From positions 892,167 to 956,166 of the forward strand of contig VXAA01005665.1 of assembly GCA_013399115.1 (NCBI GenBank): a DNA stretch of 64,000 nucleotides, in the 5' to 3' direction. This document shows positions 12,134-24,802 of this stretch, one piece after another (the first letter of the stretch is position 1; the number at the start of each line of letters is the position of its first letter). The stretch is from Anseranas semipalmata. Its lineage: Eukaryota > Chordata > Aves > Anseriformes > Anseranatidae. Under the pieces are notes generated by a model that was not told where the DNA came from, did not search any database, and was given only the letters and a program-made list of their open reading frames with translations. The translations under genes and the position numbers were made by a program.

Positions 12134-13921
12134 TCTTGTTTTAATCTAATGGTTTAAAGTTAGATGAAGTTTTGTATGCAGGAAAGTAGAAAGAATTCCT
12201 CTTAGTTAAGTGGTAGCATTTTATGCAGCTTCAATTTGGTACACATTTGTGCGTTTATAGAAACAAAGCGAATTTCTCTTCCTAAATATCTTCCATGGCA
12301 CCTCTGTGCATATATGTGTGATACCGAACGTATAATAAATCTCAATATTAATTCTTCTTTTTTCTTTCCTGTTGTTTTGAAACATGAAGACATAACTTCG
12401 TTTCACTGTCTGCTCTCCCTACCTACTACTCTCCCTGCCTTAGCAATGTCATGTCATTCAAGAATATTGATGAAAGTCTATTCCTTAAACTCTAAATTAA
12501 AGCAAAAGTACTTAAGTAAATCATTACACATAATTATCTCGCAGGATGGTTTTAAAGTCAATTCATTATTATTTATGAAATACTCTGTTATGCTTAGACA
12601 GGAGGACTTTCAAAATTCAAAACAAATGACGTAAGATATTTATTAATAGCTTTTTTCTTTGCAATTTCTGTGATAAAGATAACACCTCTAAGCAAGTGCT
12701 AAATTCTTATCCAGTTATCGTGGTCGGACAAAAAACTTTTCAGATCTTATTCAGGCTTAGTACCTCTTTTACATTTTCTTTAAGAGAGGTGATTATTTAT
12801 AAGACTATTTTTTTATTTTTATGGTAGGATTGTCCAATAAATTAATTTTAAAAAGTCTTTTGAGTGAATGATAGGACATTCAACTGAAAATGAGTCCATT
12901 TTTTGGGAGGTAAGAGGAAATACACATTTGCTTAAAAGCAATAGGTCTCTTCTGGATGAAAAAAGAAACCACTAGCTTCTACTGTAAGTCTGTACATTTT
13001 ATTTTCATTTACTTTTGTTTTCTTGAATACCATCAAGGCAGAAGTGGTTTTTGCTTTTTTTTTTTTAATCTGTATTATATAAATCATATTCTTTGTGTTT
13101 TTTGAGTTTCTTATGGTGGTTTGTAGAGTTTTTTCTACATCTTAATGTAGAAAAATTAATTCCCCTTTGCACCTCTCCCCTGACACAAACACAGGCATTT
13201 GACTGTTCTTTGAGAAACAGTCTTGAAACTCAGCAACAAATAATGAACTTAATTTTTTAAGTTGCGTTTCACAAAATATAATCTATATTTGGTCCCATGT
13301 AAATGCAACAATGCAAGTAGCCCCTGTCACTTCATGGGTAAGGTCTACTGTCCCACCTCACAGCGTAGCTTTTTCCTGCGATGGCAGGGAGACTTGCTTT
13401 GCTTGGTATTACAATTTGTATTCATGTTCAGTGTTAATAAAGTGCTACTCATGCACCTTACAGGCACAAATATATAAAGATAAATAGATAGAGGAATTAT
13501 AATTAGTTAACAGTAAATTCCCTTCAAATGGTTTTCACCTGTTAAAATCAGAACCGAGTGGAAGAATAAATTCAGCGGAGTCCTTCTAGAGTATTATGTC
13601 TTGCAATTTTAAACTGTGCGATTTGTTATGACTTGCAAATGTAATTGATTTCCTTTTAGTATCACATATTAAGGAGTTCCCTATTATATTGCATTTATTA
13701 ATAAGCCGTTTGACATATTTCTAATAAGAAGCTATATCCTTTTGCCAGATGTTACCCTCGCTGTGCATACTTAAACAAATTAACTCTAAATAGAAAAAGC
13801 AATATAAGGTTCAAAAGAGAATGCTGGACTCAAATTTGCTAGATTTCCCTCTCTGTCTCTAGAGACCCTTAATGACTCCTCTCAGATGCTTAAGCCATTC
13901 TTTTTCCTGTGTTTCCCCATT

Positions 13922-13952
13922 AAAAAAAAAAAAAAAGAAAAAGGAAAAAAAA
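13922..13952 (+). repeat. A-rich tract
   Basis: Fifteen A, then G-interrupted A runs. No recognisable mobile-element body precedes it. Confidence 0.8.
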
Positions 13953-14224
13953 TCACCTTGCACAGTCTATGCAGACATGCAATTTAAACTTGGGATTATG
14001 TTTTTCTTATCCAGCATTATAGAATTTAATAGAATTATCTGCTGAGTGCTTTCCTGAGAAAATTAAATTCTGGGAAGGCTTCCAGCTCCCTTCACCTTTT
14101 ACTTGTGGTGGCTACCACTATTGGGAAGAAGATAACATTACTAATTTTGTGCCAGTCTTGGCAAGCTTCTGTGAGTTCTAACGTAGGCATGGGATTCTTG
14201 TGGACGCACAAACCATTCTCCCCG

Positions 14225-14392
14225 TCTCCGTATGGTCTCTCCTTCTCTCTCAATCCTCCTTTCTTCCATTCTGTCTCTTCATGCTCTCTCTCCCCCCATC
14301 TTTTGCCCTCTCCCTCTCACCTCATCTCTCTCTGTCCCTGCTTTTCTCTCTCTCTCATTCTTTCCCTCACTCTGCCTGTTTTTCTTTTACAG
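14225..14392 (+). other. long pyrimidine tract ending in a splice-acceptor-like site
   Basis: About 168 bp are almost wholly C and T on the plus strand, with many CTCTCT units, ending CCTGTTTTTCTTTTACAG, which fits a very strong 3' splice site. The sequence after the AG meets stop codons in all three frames within about 40 nt, so it would not begin a coding internal exon. GAG|GTATAG about 105 nt downstream is a possible donor for a noncoding exon. The tract may equally be a plain (CT)-rich low-complexity repeat able to adopt triplex structure. Confidence 0.5.
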
Positions 14393-16682
14393 TAGGCTGG
14401 GTATTTATAATCTGCTGTGGCTCTTAGTTTAAAGGATGAGTCTACGTGAAGAATATGGTGGATGTGAATTGGCTGTACAGCCTTTAGCGTGCCTGCGAGG
14501 TATAGAAACCTCTGGACTGTCACGGAAATTCAGTAGTGTTTAAAAGGCCACTCTGCGTTTTGCCTTTTACACTTGAGAACACAGAAAAAAAAGTTGATCT
14601 CTTTTTATTTTTTTTTTCAATTGTATTTATTTTAGTAAGAGAATGAGTTGAGAAAAAGACAGCAAATTTTGTCTGTGTTTTTTGTCACCTCTATTTTAGT
14701 GCACCTTTCAGTAACACAAATGTAAATTATTGCTATTTTGATGTTAAAGCTGTGTTTTTCTGGTGACTATGGATATTAAACAGTTTCATTCAAAATTGGC
14801 AGATAAAAAGCCCAGCGCATTAAAATTTACCCAGTTTTCAATGAACATGTTTCCCAATTTGGGAAATAAAATATATCCTGATTTCTTTATTTAAAGAGGT
14901 GAAGGTACTGCAGATTTTACATCTTTTATTTGACTATCTAACTATATGATGCTACTTGTCATTTATGCAGCATGGAAGCAGATAAAATAAGCAAAATGGA
15001 GTAATTTTTCTGAGTACTGTCTCAGCATATTGCTATACGTTCACTACAAATAATACTTCCTTCTTGTGTTCGGGCATTCTTGTTTTCTGGAAGTTTTAAT
15101 ACTAGTGAGTTTAGTCTCATTCATAGTGCCTGTATTCTTCTCCAATATTTGTTAATAAAAATAGGTACAGTTACAGCAGTGCATTCCGAATATGTAGTGC
15201 TTTTGTCAGCAATGTTGTATAAGTGTTGGTTTTCGTAATGAACCCATAGAATTTCTAGAACAAAAACCTGAATTTTGAATTTGTAATAGTTTTGATTTGA
15301 AAATACTTCAATTGGAACATACAGGGCTGAGTTCTGAAGTCATCATTTACTTTTTGGTCTGTCTCTTCTCCAGCATGATCTGCATGACTTACACATCTTC
15401 TGCATAGGACTGAGGTCTGAACAGGGATATGAAAGAATTCCTTAGCCAATAAAAGATCTTTTTGTCGTTGTTCTCATGATTTAAAAGTTTCTTGTTGTTA
15501 GAGATAGAAAAGAACTTATTTGTTGTCTTTGATACACTTCGACTTAAGACCTTATTGAGACAGAGCCACACATCATTTCAAACATATATAGATTTTTACA
15601 GAAGCCATTTGCTTAATTAAAAAAAGTGTTTATTTCAAAAGGAATCCTGGTGGGGCTTGAAAACAGCTTCTCCATGGCATCTGCTGCAGACAAAATAATG
15701 TACAGCATTATTTTAGATAATTTGGGAAATTTTATTTAAATTAATCACAGTTTGACATATTGTTGCTGATCTATTTGCTTCTCTTTATAAAATCAGTTCA
15801 ATGGCTTGGAAATAACCATACTGTATTACTTTGGTATAGAAATTATAGCTTCAGGAAACTTCTCAAATACAAAGTAGTCGTCTATGGCCAGAGGTTTCCT
15901 CCAAGAAGACACCTGGAGCATAAAGGTGATAAAGAACCTGAAACACAAAAGATAAGTTTCACCCTAAAATTAAAGTAAACATCCACTGGGGGAAGATTAT
16001 TTTATTTAGTGTACTGAGAAAGAATGGAAGATATTTAATGCTTCTGGATGAATGTGATTGCACTTTATCGCCTGCTGTTCACAAAGATGGAGTTCAGTGG
16101 GTAATTAACACGTAGCAGGAATGTGAAACGAGCTTTTGGAGCCATATTTGAGGGGCCAGGGGACTCGTTTACATAGGGCTGACAAAGGAGTGGATTTCAG
16201 TCAGTTTGATACTCTGAACGTAACTGAATTTCTCTTTCTTTAAATTTTCTCAAATATTCTTGAGCATGGGATTCCTCTAGTTAATAAAAATAATAATATT
16301 TATAGTACTAGTCTGATAAGAAGAATAAGGTAAATTAAACTCTTTTTTTTTTTAACCAGGACAGTTTTATAACTACTATCCCTCTCTCTTCCAAGTGACT
16401 TTGTTTTGATGTGACAGTGGCTGTATACTTTCACAGAGCAATATAAGCTCTGTCTCCTTAGAGTTGTCAGCTATTCATCTTACCTTACCAAAGAGCTTCT
16501 GTTCCACTCTTCAAACTTGTCATTGTGGTGAGCAGTGTTTTAATATTTAGCGATGTCTTCACTTCATACATCACCAAAATTTTTGCCCTAAATGGAGCAC
16601 AGGTCTATAATGCTATATGGAGGTGACAAAAAAATAAATAATGTAGACAAACAATGCATTTTTATGTGACTCTTTTTGTCAG
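14393..16682. other. AT-rich noncoding DNA
   Basis: No gene is supported. The interval 16020-16230 is more balanced in composition, with ATTAAC and TAAT-like cores, and has the texture of a conserved noncoding element, but conservation cannot be judged from one sequence. A T run lies at about 16342-16353. Confidence 0.5.
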
Positions 16683-16771
16683 GTGGAATACAGATCTGCC
16701 AAAACGAAAGAAATTATTTTCTAAACTTAGAGTGTACAGAGAACTTCCAACAGATAATCTCACAAATAAAG
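16683..16771 (+). other. candidate 89-nt exon (plus strand), unrecognised
   Basis: Seen: an acceptor, GTGACTCTTTTTGTCAG, and an 89-nt segment ending AATAAAG|GTGATT. One frame gives 29 uninterrupted codons rich in basic and polar residues, starting WNTDLPKRKKLFSKLRVYRE. A second frame is also open across the segment, which weakens the case. The acceptor tract is decent and the donor moderate. No family is recognised. It could be a real internal exon of a long-intron gene, a decayed exon, or chance. Confidence 0.18.
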
Positions 16772-18367
16772 GTGATTCATGTACATTTTTGTTACACCCG
16801 TAGGAAAAAGCATTACACAAGCATCCTTCTCAAAGGGAAAAGTGCAGCACTGCTTAATGAGACTTTTGAACACAGACACAACATTAAAATAAAATAGGAA
16901 GACTCTTAGCATTCCCTGTCTCACTTTAGAGACAGAATAATGTTACACTTTAAGCCATCATCAAATGCGCATTTTCTGCTTGACAGCTGGAGATATCAGA
17001 TTGTGTAGAGTTGGTGAAGTGCGTTTGGGGATGATTTGTCTGAAGGTAGCAGTCGAATTCATCACGGCCAAGGGGAGATGATGGGAGGCAGGGGCGAGCA
17101 GGCAGGCGGGGAGGCGGAGGGGCTGCTGACCAGCGCGCCCACAGAGCAGCTGCGGGACTGGGGCGAGCAGACGGCCTCGGCTCCGAAAGCTACAGGAGGA
17201 AGAAGCAAAGACCAGAGGTGGTGAAATCCATACCCCATCGCACGCTGCTGCAAAACGAGCAAGTGGAAGGGTGGTTGTCATCACTGCAGGTTCTGAAATA
17301 CTCCAACGACACGATTTCTTTAGATATTTATAGTAACGAGTGAAATGTTTGAACATTCCAGAATCAAATTACAGTGCTTGTTTGTGGAAATGAATTATGG
17401 CATATAATTGTGTTTTGGTTCAGTGTTTGCATACGTTTACCAAAAATAGTTAAGTGCGCAGAAAGGATCGGTTGTCTTGCCCAGCAGAGCAGATGACACC
17501 CTTGTTCTCTATTGTTTAGACAATTCTCTTGAAACCTAACTCGTTTCCTCCTTCGAAGTCCACTGGGGTTTTCAGTAGCTCTCATCTTCGTAATTTTTTT
17601 CCCCTTTTGGATATATAGAAAAACTTCTTCTGAGGGGAGTTATGGGAGAATGTTTCTAAATCAGTGTTTGCAGTCACACCCAGGCAGAGTTACTGAAATA
17701 ATGTTCAGCCTCTGGTCTGATGCAGTGATTTTGTCCACAATGGCAAATTATCTATCTATCATAGACGCCTCTCATTTTATATGGTTGTAAGAATAATTTT
17801 ATTTGTGGAATTACAAAAGGATAGCTTTTAATGTGTACATTAAAACATAGTTTTGTCACAGATTAAAGCTTGTCACTGACTTTATGCCAGACTTGCTTTT
17901 GTTGCTGTTTTCCATATAATATAGTCACACTATGTTATGCTCTCACTTGCTGTGAAAATGGTAAAAGATAAAGCATAGTTCCTTCTGCTTCTAGAAGACT
18001 TGAATATTTACGCCAAATGGAAATTGTTGATAGATTCAGCAAAAATAATTTAAAATGTAATTAATTCACTGTAATTAACTGGCGACTAGCCAATGATGAA
18101 AGCAAGAGATCAGATAGCTTACAATGTTTCAATTTTATTTTAGTTGAGTTAATAACTTTAATGAACAAACATTTTATGGATCGGTTTAGGACTTGAAATT
18201 CTTCCCTTACTTTTGGTGCCTGAACAAGGGATCCATAAGGTTGTTTCCTTCCTGCGAAACTAGAAAGTAGCAACTCCTCTGGAACTTCTTCCCATCCACT
18301 TCACAACTGTGGGACTTTTCAAGTCTTGCGTCTAAGAGTTTTGATGTAATGATATTCCTTTACTCAC
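16772..18367. other. noncoding DNA with a CpG-bearing patch
   Basis: No gene is supported. The patch at 17091-17190 is described separately. A 131-codon minus-strand frame at 16961-17356 crosses that patch and is explained by its GC content. The rest is AT-rich without recognisable features. Confidence 0.5.
17091..17190. promoter_or_regulatory. small CpG-bearing GC-rich patch
   Basis: About 100 bp with several CpG sites (GGGCGAGCAG twice, AGCGCGCCC, TGCGGGAC, CTCCGAAAGC) and repeated GGAGGCGG-like G-rich motifs able to bind SP/KLF-type factors. It is too short for a classical CpG island. It could be a minor promoter, an enhancer, or a repeat remnant. No transcript evidence exists here. Confidence 0.2.
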
Positions 18368-18650
18368 TGAACATGTATTCCCTTGGGAGCTAACGCTATG
18401 CAGAGTTCTGACTGGAAATAGTGGAGCTGGATTAGTTGAATGGTCAAGTGAAGCACCAATAACTCTTGATAGTCTCTGTTGACTGGCACCAAAAACTGGT
18501 AGTGGCAAACAAGGTCCTGATGATAAAGCATGAAATAAGGAAGTGTTGGAATGTAATTATCCATTCGTGACCTGAACTGGGTGCTCCTGTTTCTGAAGTA
18601 GAAGATCATTGAATATACATTATCATTTGTATGGTGGTGGTTTCTGGAAA
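18368..18650 (-). other. candidate 283-nt exon (minus strand), unrecognised
   Basis: Seen: on the minus strand GCCATTTCATGACTGCAG is followed by an open frame of 93 codons ending TTCA|GTGAGT, a good donor. The other two frames contain stops within about 45 nt. The peptide is rich in aromatic, His, Gln and Leu residues and matches no family I know. The acceptor has only a modest pyrimidine tract. Known: GTGAGT contains TGA, so a frame ending at such a site can be accidental. A decayed transposase or a lineage-specific exon are alternatives. Confidence 0.17.
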
Positions 18651-18864
18651 CTGCAGTCATGAAATGGCAAAAGCGCTTCAATGATCAAAGCTTTCATAGC
18701 AGCAAAAATTAGGTTTGTTTAGTGTGAGACAGAATAAGGACCTTTCCTTACCAGCTAAGAAACTGGGATTACTCTGAACTTCATCTATCGGGGGTGGCAT
18801 TGGATGAGGATGTGCCGTGCAGCTGTCATCTCCTTCACTAGCTACCTCTGTCCTTAAGTAGATG

Positions 18865-18882
18865 CTGCTGCTGCAGCAGCAG
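18865..18882. repeat. CTG/CAG palindrome
   Basis: Three CTG units run directly into three CAG units, giving an 18-bp perfect palindrome. Confidence 0.8.
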
Positions 18883-19282
18883 TGGTTTCTAATGTGCCTG
18901 CTATTCCTTATAGCACTTTACACTGCTACAGCAAGAATAAGTGGTATTGAATTGTTCCTTTGTTCTTCCTCTTGTCATACCCTCTATATCAAATGTCTGG
19001 GGTAATGCTTTCCTTCCTTCCTTTGCTACTAAAGAATCTGTCCTGTGGGAGATCTTGTTTTGATTATATGCTACCTTCTTAAAGCAAACAGCATGCAAAC
19101 TAACCCCCCTCCTACTTTTGTTCAAAACCTGAAAGTTGTTAACAATGTGTTGCTCAGCAAGTCATCTCATCCATACACGTTACTGGAGGACAAAATATTC
19201 TCTGGAGTCTCCTTCCCATCAGTTTGTATTTCTACCAAATTTCCTAAAATGAAAATGAGACCTCAGTAGCAGAAAAAAAATA

Positions 19283-19325
19283 AATGCAGCAATGTCTAGT
19301 AGTCAATGCAGCAGTGTCTAGTAGT
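19283..19325 (+). repeat. 22-bp-period tandem duplication
   Basis: AATGCAGCAATGTCTAGTAGT is repeated 22 bp later with a single A-to-G difference. One mismatch in 21 suggests a fairly recent local duplication. Confidence 0.85.
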
Positions 19326-22300
19326 GTTTGTTTTAATTATGTGTTGTCATGGAAAAATGAATAGTCCTAATGAAATTCAGACATCCAAAATACAAAATCA
19401 GCCCCACATTGAATTTCAATTATGCCAATTCTATTTTCAATACCTCTGTCAGAAGCCTGTAATAGAGTTTTATGGAATCGCAGCCCAAGCAGGCTGCAGA
19501 GAGTGCAGTCATGGTTATGACAAAACCGTTGTCTCTGACAAACCCTTTGCTGAGTGCCTGGAGAGAAGCCCTGTGCTAGCCAAGCTGGTCATTGAGATCT
19601 CATGCCAAGAGCACAAACCACAGGCTGTGCTTACCAGTTCCAGTATCAAGAGATCGGTTTCCCAGCAAGATTTTCATCTTCCAAAATTCTGCCTCTTTTG
19701 TCTAAATTAAAATGAATTAAATTCCTTATATATCCAAGAATACTCTGGAAGTCTGAGCATCTCCTTTAGCTGCAGAGCAGTAAAGGAGTGACCTTGAAGG
19801 AAAATGAATGTGCCTGGTCTGTCCTCAGTCCTCCAGAAATACGTGAAGGAATAAAATGGCTGTCACAGTTACAAGTTTGTACCAACAGAATCAAATGCAC
19901 ATAGAAAGCCAGCAAGAAGGTATTGCTGCTTTGCTGTTACCATACCTGCTTCTCTTTTTGAAGGAATGAAGGTTTTGACTGTTCAAGTCTGTAGGATGGT
20001 TCAGATTTGAACCTTACCGATCATTCCGTTCCTGTACGCTGATGGCGTTGTGCAGTACCCACATGAAAGAATTTTTCTTGAATTACTAATAGAAACAGTT
20101 GTACTTACAAGATGTAAACACTAGATTTTTACTCTGATGTAAATTTGAAACTATTAATGTTACTTTCTCACATATCTCATGTTAAGATGTGAATTTGAAG
20201 TGCAACCCCTGTTTTACGGTTCTGCAACTGTAGATTTGTAGATGATGAGTAGATTATCCCGAACTAGAGAAGGTACTTCTGGGTCAGAGTAAGCGCTGTG
20301 ATTCGTGAGCTTTGCCAGTTTTTGCTGGGCAGCTGAGGAGGATCGTGCCTGTGTCTGTCCTCCCCTTCCCTCTGCTGCAAGCTTCTGCCCCAGGAGTGGG
20401 GACGATGAGACAGTGGCATTCCTACTCCAGAGCCACTGTGGTGTTAACATAACCCAAACGACATTTCATTTTATTTTAATATGCCAGACAGTGAGCTGCG
20501 GTACCTGAGAGATCTGATTCACAATCCCTGCGGGATTTAGCTGCAGCAACTGAAGAAATTAAGTCCCTCAAACCGTTGGTTTACTTTAGCTGCTGCATTT
20601 GGGGTGGGGGAGAGGTAACAGGAACCTCTTCTGCTGCTGCTGCTCAATCAGGCAACGATCGTGAATCAGAGCCCAAGAACTGCTCACCTGGGAGTTAGCA
20701 GAGGGGCTTGAATTTACGTTCCAGTTTATTCTGTCCTAAATTCCCCTTTTACAAAGTTCTCCCAACAGTCGTTATGTGGTTGGGTTGCCTTGCCCCAGCT
20801 CCACAGCACAGAGCAGCTGGTTGGGAGGCAATAACTTCCTAATGGAGCACAAGTTGCTAGCCCTTTGCCCCTGCCCCGTCCTAGTCCCACTGGAGATGGG
20901 GACAGCTCATAGCAACTTCAGTGGAAGGAGACCAGGCACTTCTTGGGGAGGGGACAGCGTCTCTATCCCATAGTTCTGAATGATCTAGGTTCTCATGGAG
21001 GGACTGTGGATTTGTGAGACTTGCTTCAGAGAAGTACTTCGACAGAGAGTGCTTAAAGAATGATCTGTCATACAGCCGTTTAAGCCTGCAAAGTGATTAC
21101 CTTTTATTCTCCACATGCATGCTAAAGTGTCTTTGTCTCGAAGATATTTATACTGGGAGAAAGTTTTTTATTTTTTCTCACCAGAGGTTTAGAAGCTAAG
21201 AGTTTTTTTTTATGATTTTTGTTTGTTTCTTTGTTTGTATGAAAACAATCTGAAGGCTTATGCAGGCAGTTTTCACATCATATGGTTCTAAGGCTGAGTT
21301 TCTTTTCCATATCATATGAACTTTTTTTTGCACGTGTGTTGCTGGGTTCTTGACATGGCATTAAGGAAATGTCAAAGTAGACATCTATTCTTACTCTATA
21401 AGTCCTTATTTAACAGCTTCAAAGGCTTGACAACTACAAAGAAATGAAGCACAAACACCTAGATATTGATTTTGTCTTTTGCTTTGTATCTACTCCACTA
21501 AATTCTATTGGCATTGACAACTGCTGAACTCTTCTTCAAAATTCTGTGAGCTTTTGGTCTTCAAGGACAGCTTTATTTCATTTTCCACACTTTTTTTCCT
21601 TCTAAAATCTCTGTCATTAAACCATTACTGCAGTCTTGAGAACTGTTTAAAATTAAATCTGTTGAAGTTTATCCTTCCTTATGTCTGTACTAAAAGTTAA
21701 TGCTATGGTAATATGTCATTGATGAATTTATGGGTACTTGCTGTCAATGGATTTCCAATATTAAATTTAGTTACCCAGCGTGAGGACTAATAATGAGTCA
21801 CAAATGGCTGGTATCGTATAAAATTGACGATATAAAGAGTAGATCCAGAAAAAGCTCTTCAGCCATATTCCAAAACTGCACATAGTCACACTTGCTGAAA
21901 AAAAATAATTAAAATGCTATAGTTTTAGTTAACTAAAAATCATTAGAGCAGTTCATATATTGCTAGCTGAGAATATATTTAATTTTAAACTGAAGAATAA
22001 ACAATATCTGTAAGTACTTCCAGAAATATCACTTATCTCTCCATGGAAGACCAGATGACCGTCTTCAGCTGGAAACCAGAGAACGCTTCTGTATTGCTAT
22101 AGTCAGTGCTGGAAGGATGACTGCTTGGTGCACAAGTCAGTGCCTTCTTCATGCAATTCATCTGCAAAAAAAGCTAGGACCAGCTTCATACTAATGCAGT
22201 GTTTTCATGTATATGCATGTGTACATTCTCTGTGGTGACTTCCATATGATGAATTAATGGACAACATTAGCTTTGTTTAATCTGTGAAATCTGGGAGAAC

Positions 22301-23556
22301 TTCTCACCTTCCTTGACTCTACTGGCAGTGTGTGAACTAATTTTGTTTTTGCCTTAGTTTTCATGGGAAGGAAACTAGGTAAATGGGCTAGGAAAAAATG
22401 GTGCACTCCAGTCAGGTTATTTAGGAGGATAATACAATAGCTTGATTCCCCCCCAGCTGAGGAACCTCCATGGGGAATGAACCCTCAGCTGATAAATGAT
22501 CGGCGTAGCTGGCAAACAGTTTATGCGTGAACCCTGGGGTAAGCCTGTAAGTTTGGGGTGTGTAGTTTGAGTACTTTGCTTCAGCTGCTTTCTGCTCTTG
22601 GATAACCCTCCAAGGGACATCTGCATGGCTTCATAAAAAGGCAGGGAGCAGTCCCTGCCCCTGGGACAAACAGGGTTATGTTTATAATGTTTCAAACAAG
22701 TTCTCTCTGGGGGACGCTGGCCATGCCCACACGAGACATCACTTTGCTCTAGGTCTCCTTTGCCCTTTATGGTGTTTCAGTAGTCCTAAAACATAACTGT
22801 TATTTCTTGTTTAAGTTCAAACTGTATGAAATATCAGGGCTCCTGTGAGCCAACCAACCTGGTATTTAGTAACGTGAACATGAAAGTGCAGGCTGCTCTG
22901 TGGTGTGACGGGGGGATGTCTGAGGAAGCAAAATACGCTGAGATAGGGTTGAGAGACCGTGTGGGGTGATGTGAACCAGCTGAGCGTAATGCCATCTGTA
23001 CTGTGTCTTGAGAGTAGGCTGGGGAGTAAATTATCTCCAGAAATGGACAGAGGCTTTACTTTGGGAAGAGCTGGTTTGTTCACTCCAAAAGAGAGTCTGG
23101 GCTCGAAGTAGCAAGCAGTATGGATGGTCAGGGATGATTCAGTGCTCAGTGCCACTTCTGGATATCTTTTATGTTCAGTGTAGATGTACCTTCAGGGACA
23201 TTTACAAGCAACATTAATATAGAGGAATCCAAAGAGTGCTGAAAACTATTGGTAAAAGGAGCTAAAATTGACTTGAAAGTCTGGAAGCTGTGGTTATCTT
23301 TTATTTCTTCTTGTTTTAGGGGAAACTAGAGATTCTTTGTCACTAAGCATGTATCTCATACAATACACATTGTTTCACCAACTTCAACCTTTATAAACAG
23401 GCAACCACACAACTTTCTCACTGAGTTACTCTCCCAGCGTCCGCTTTTGGAGTGAGGAACGTGGTCCAGGAGTAAAAACAGAGATTTCTCGTTCTGAGAA
23501 GGAATAAGAGCTGTGAGATGCATGTTAAGATGAGCAAAAGCAATATATCTTCGGGG

Positions 23557-23574
23557 GGTGGTGGTGGTGGTGGT
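23557..23574 (+). repeat. (GGT)6 microsatellite
   Basis: Six GGT units follow a G-rich start. The G spacing is compatible with quadruplex-like structure but the runs are only two G long. Confidence 0.85.
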
Positions 23575-24381
23575 ATTTGCAGGTATTTTAAGTGCAAACT
23601 CGAGCACTGTCCAATTTTATTTCTCTAGTATAGCCCTGGATATAGCCTTAGATGACTCTAAGTCATCTTTCTCCAGTTTTGTGAATCTAGACCCTCATGT
23701 CCTTTGCTTTAAATTTTCACATTTAATTTCATATCAACTGAAACATATTAGGAAGGGCTGAACCTTTACTTTGGAAAGGACGCTTAGGATGATAAAAGAA
23801 ATGAAACTTACAACTTTGTTCTGGTCAAAATTTTTAACTGAAGTTTTGGTACAGTCGCAGATGAAACAATATTAAGCAGAGACCTTCTTAAAGCTATAGT
23901 TTCAATGTGGCTTCAAAGTTTCTTTTAGTTCAACATTTAAATGTTCCTTATGAATGTTATCTGTCTGACTTTCCCTGAGGCAGAATTGGAGCCACCAAGG
24001 AAATAATGTATTATAGTGTAAAATATTTTACTAACAACTGAATAACTTGTAGTTTTGTTTTTGTGATACTAATGTATAAGTAAAACAAGAAACAACTGAA
24101 TTTCAGCCAAGCACTAACTGTATTTCAAAAGAATATCCAGCTGTAACCAATGTAAGCATTATCACTGCAATTTTGGAGTAAATTTCAGTGACAATGGATA
24201 AAAAAGGCAATACATTTTTTTCAGCCACACTTTGTGGTGCTGTCAAAGTGAAATAAAAGGAATGGAATGAAGACTATGTTTCTTTTTATAAGTACTTGTA
24301 TAATGAAAACACTGCAAAAGAAAGAAAGATTTCTCAATTGCCCATTTTTAAGGAAATGACCATAATTTTCCAGTTCCTTGA

Positions 24382-24399
24382 TTTTTTTTTTTTTTTTTT
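24382..24399 (+). repeat. poly(T) run, 18 nt
   Basis: Eighteen T followed by CAG, so it also resembles a splice acceptor; the following sequence offers no donor within exon range that I can support. Confidence 0.85.
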
Positions 24400-24544
24400 C
24401 AGAATAATCCATAAGGGCTTATTACATTTCATGGTAGACCTTTCTGACAGTAAACTTGTATAGGATATTGAAGTGTTGAAAGAGCTTTGAAATGCTTCTA
24501 GTAATTTAAGAGATAGATATTTCTGCATACATTTTATTGTATAA

Positions 24545-24613
24545 AGAGGTTGGACTAGGTGATCTTGGAGGTCTCTTCCAACCTGAACAATTCTGTGATT
24601 CTGTGATTCTGTA
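24545..24613 (+). mobile_element. CR1 non-LTR retrotransposon, 3' end fragment
   Basis: The sequence AGAGGTTGGACTAGGTGATC, then GGAGGTCTCTTCCAACC and a tandem ATTCTGTG tail match the conserved 3' end of avian CR1. CR1 elements end in an 8-bp microsatellite rather than a poly(A) tail and are usually severely 5'-truncated. Only about 69 bp is left here, with no reverse-transcriptase or endonuclease sequence. The orientation is plus. It is the clearest marker that the window is avian. Confidence 0.93.
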
Positions 24614-24778
24614 TCAATTTGAGGGATACAATTTAAATTTAAGTGACTACCATTTCTTTTGGATTTTTTTTTTTTTGTTGATTTCTTAAAGCAGACATGA
24701 AATTTTAATACTAAGTTAACAGAATACAGTTATACATATTTGCAGCCATATGCAGAGTTATATAAAATGTTTTAATGG

Positions 24779-24802
24779 TATCTTTAATTAAAATTAAAGA
24801 TA
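24779..24802. repeat. inverted repeat with 11-bp arms
   Basis: TATCTTTAATT and AATTAAAGATA are exact reverse complements separated by two A. Confidence 0.75.

Larger units (their letters stand above)
9136..14224. other. AT-rich noncoding DNA
   Basis: No gene is supported. A 122-codon frame at 9208-9576 (+) has mixed composition but no recognisable domain, no splice context and no poly(A) signal tied to it. Another frame at 12236-12634 (+) is likewise anonymous. Acceptor-like sites with pyrimidine tracts occur near 11100 and 11970 without convincing partner donors. An A-rich run lies at 13922-13952. Confidence 0.5.
18651..24381. other. noncoding DNA, mixed composition
   Basis: No gene is supported. 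It holds a CTG/CAG palindrome (18865-18882), a 22-bp tandem duplication (19283-19325) and a GGT repeat (23557-23574). A 134-codon frame at 19306-19710 (+) is anonymous and begins within the duplicated sequence. Composition is more balanced between about 20340-20970 and 22420-23160, but no exon structure is visible. Confidence 0.5.
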
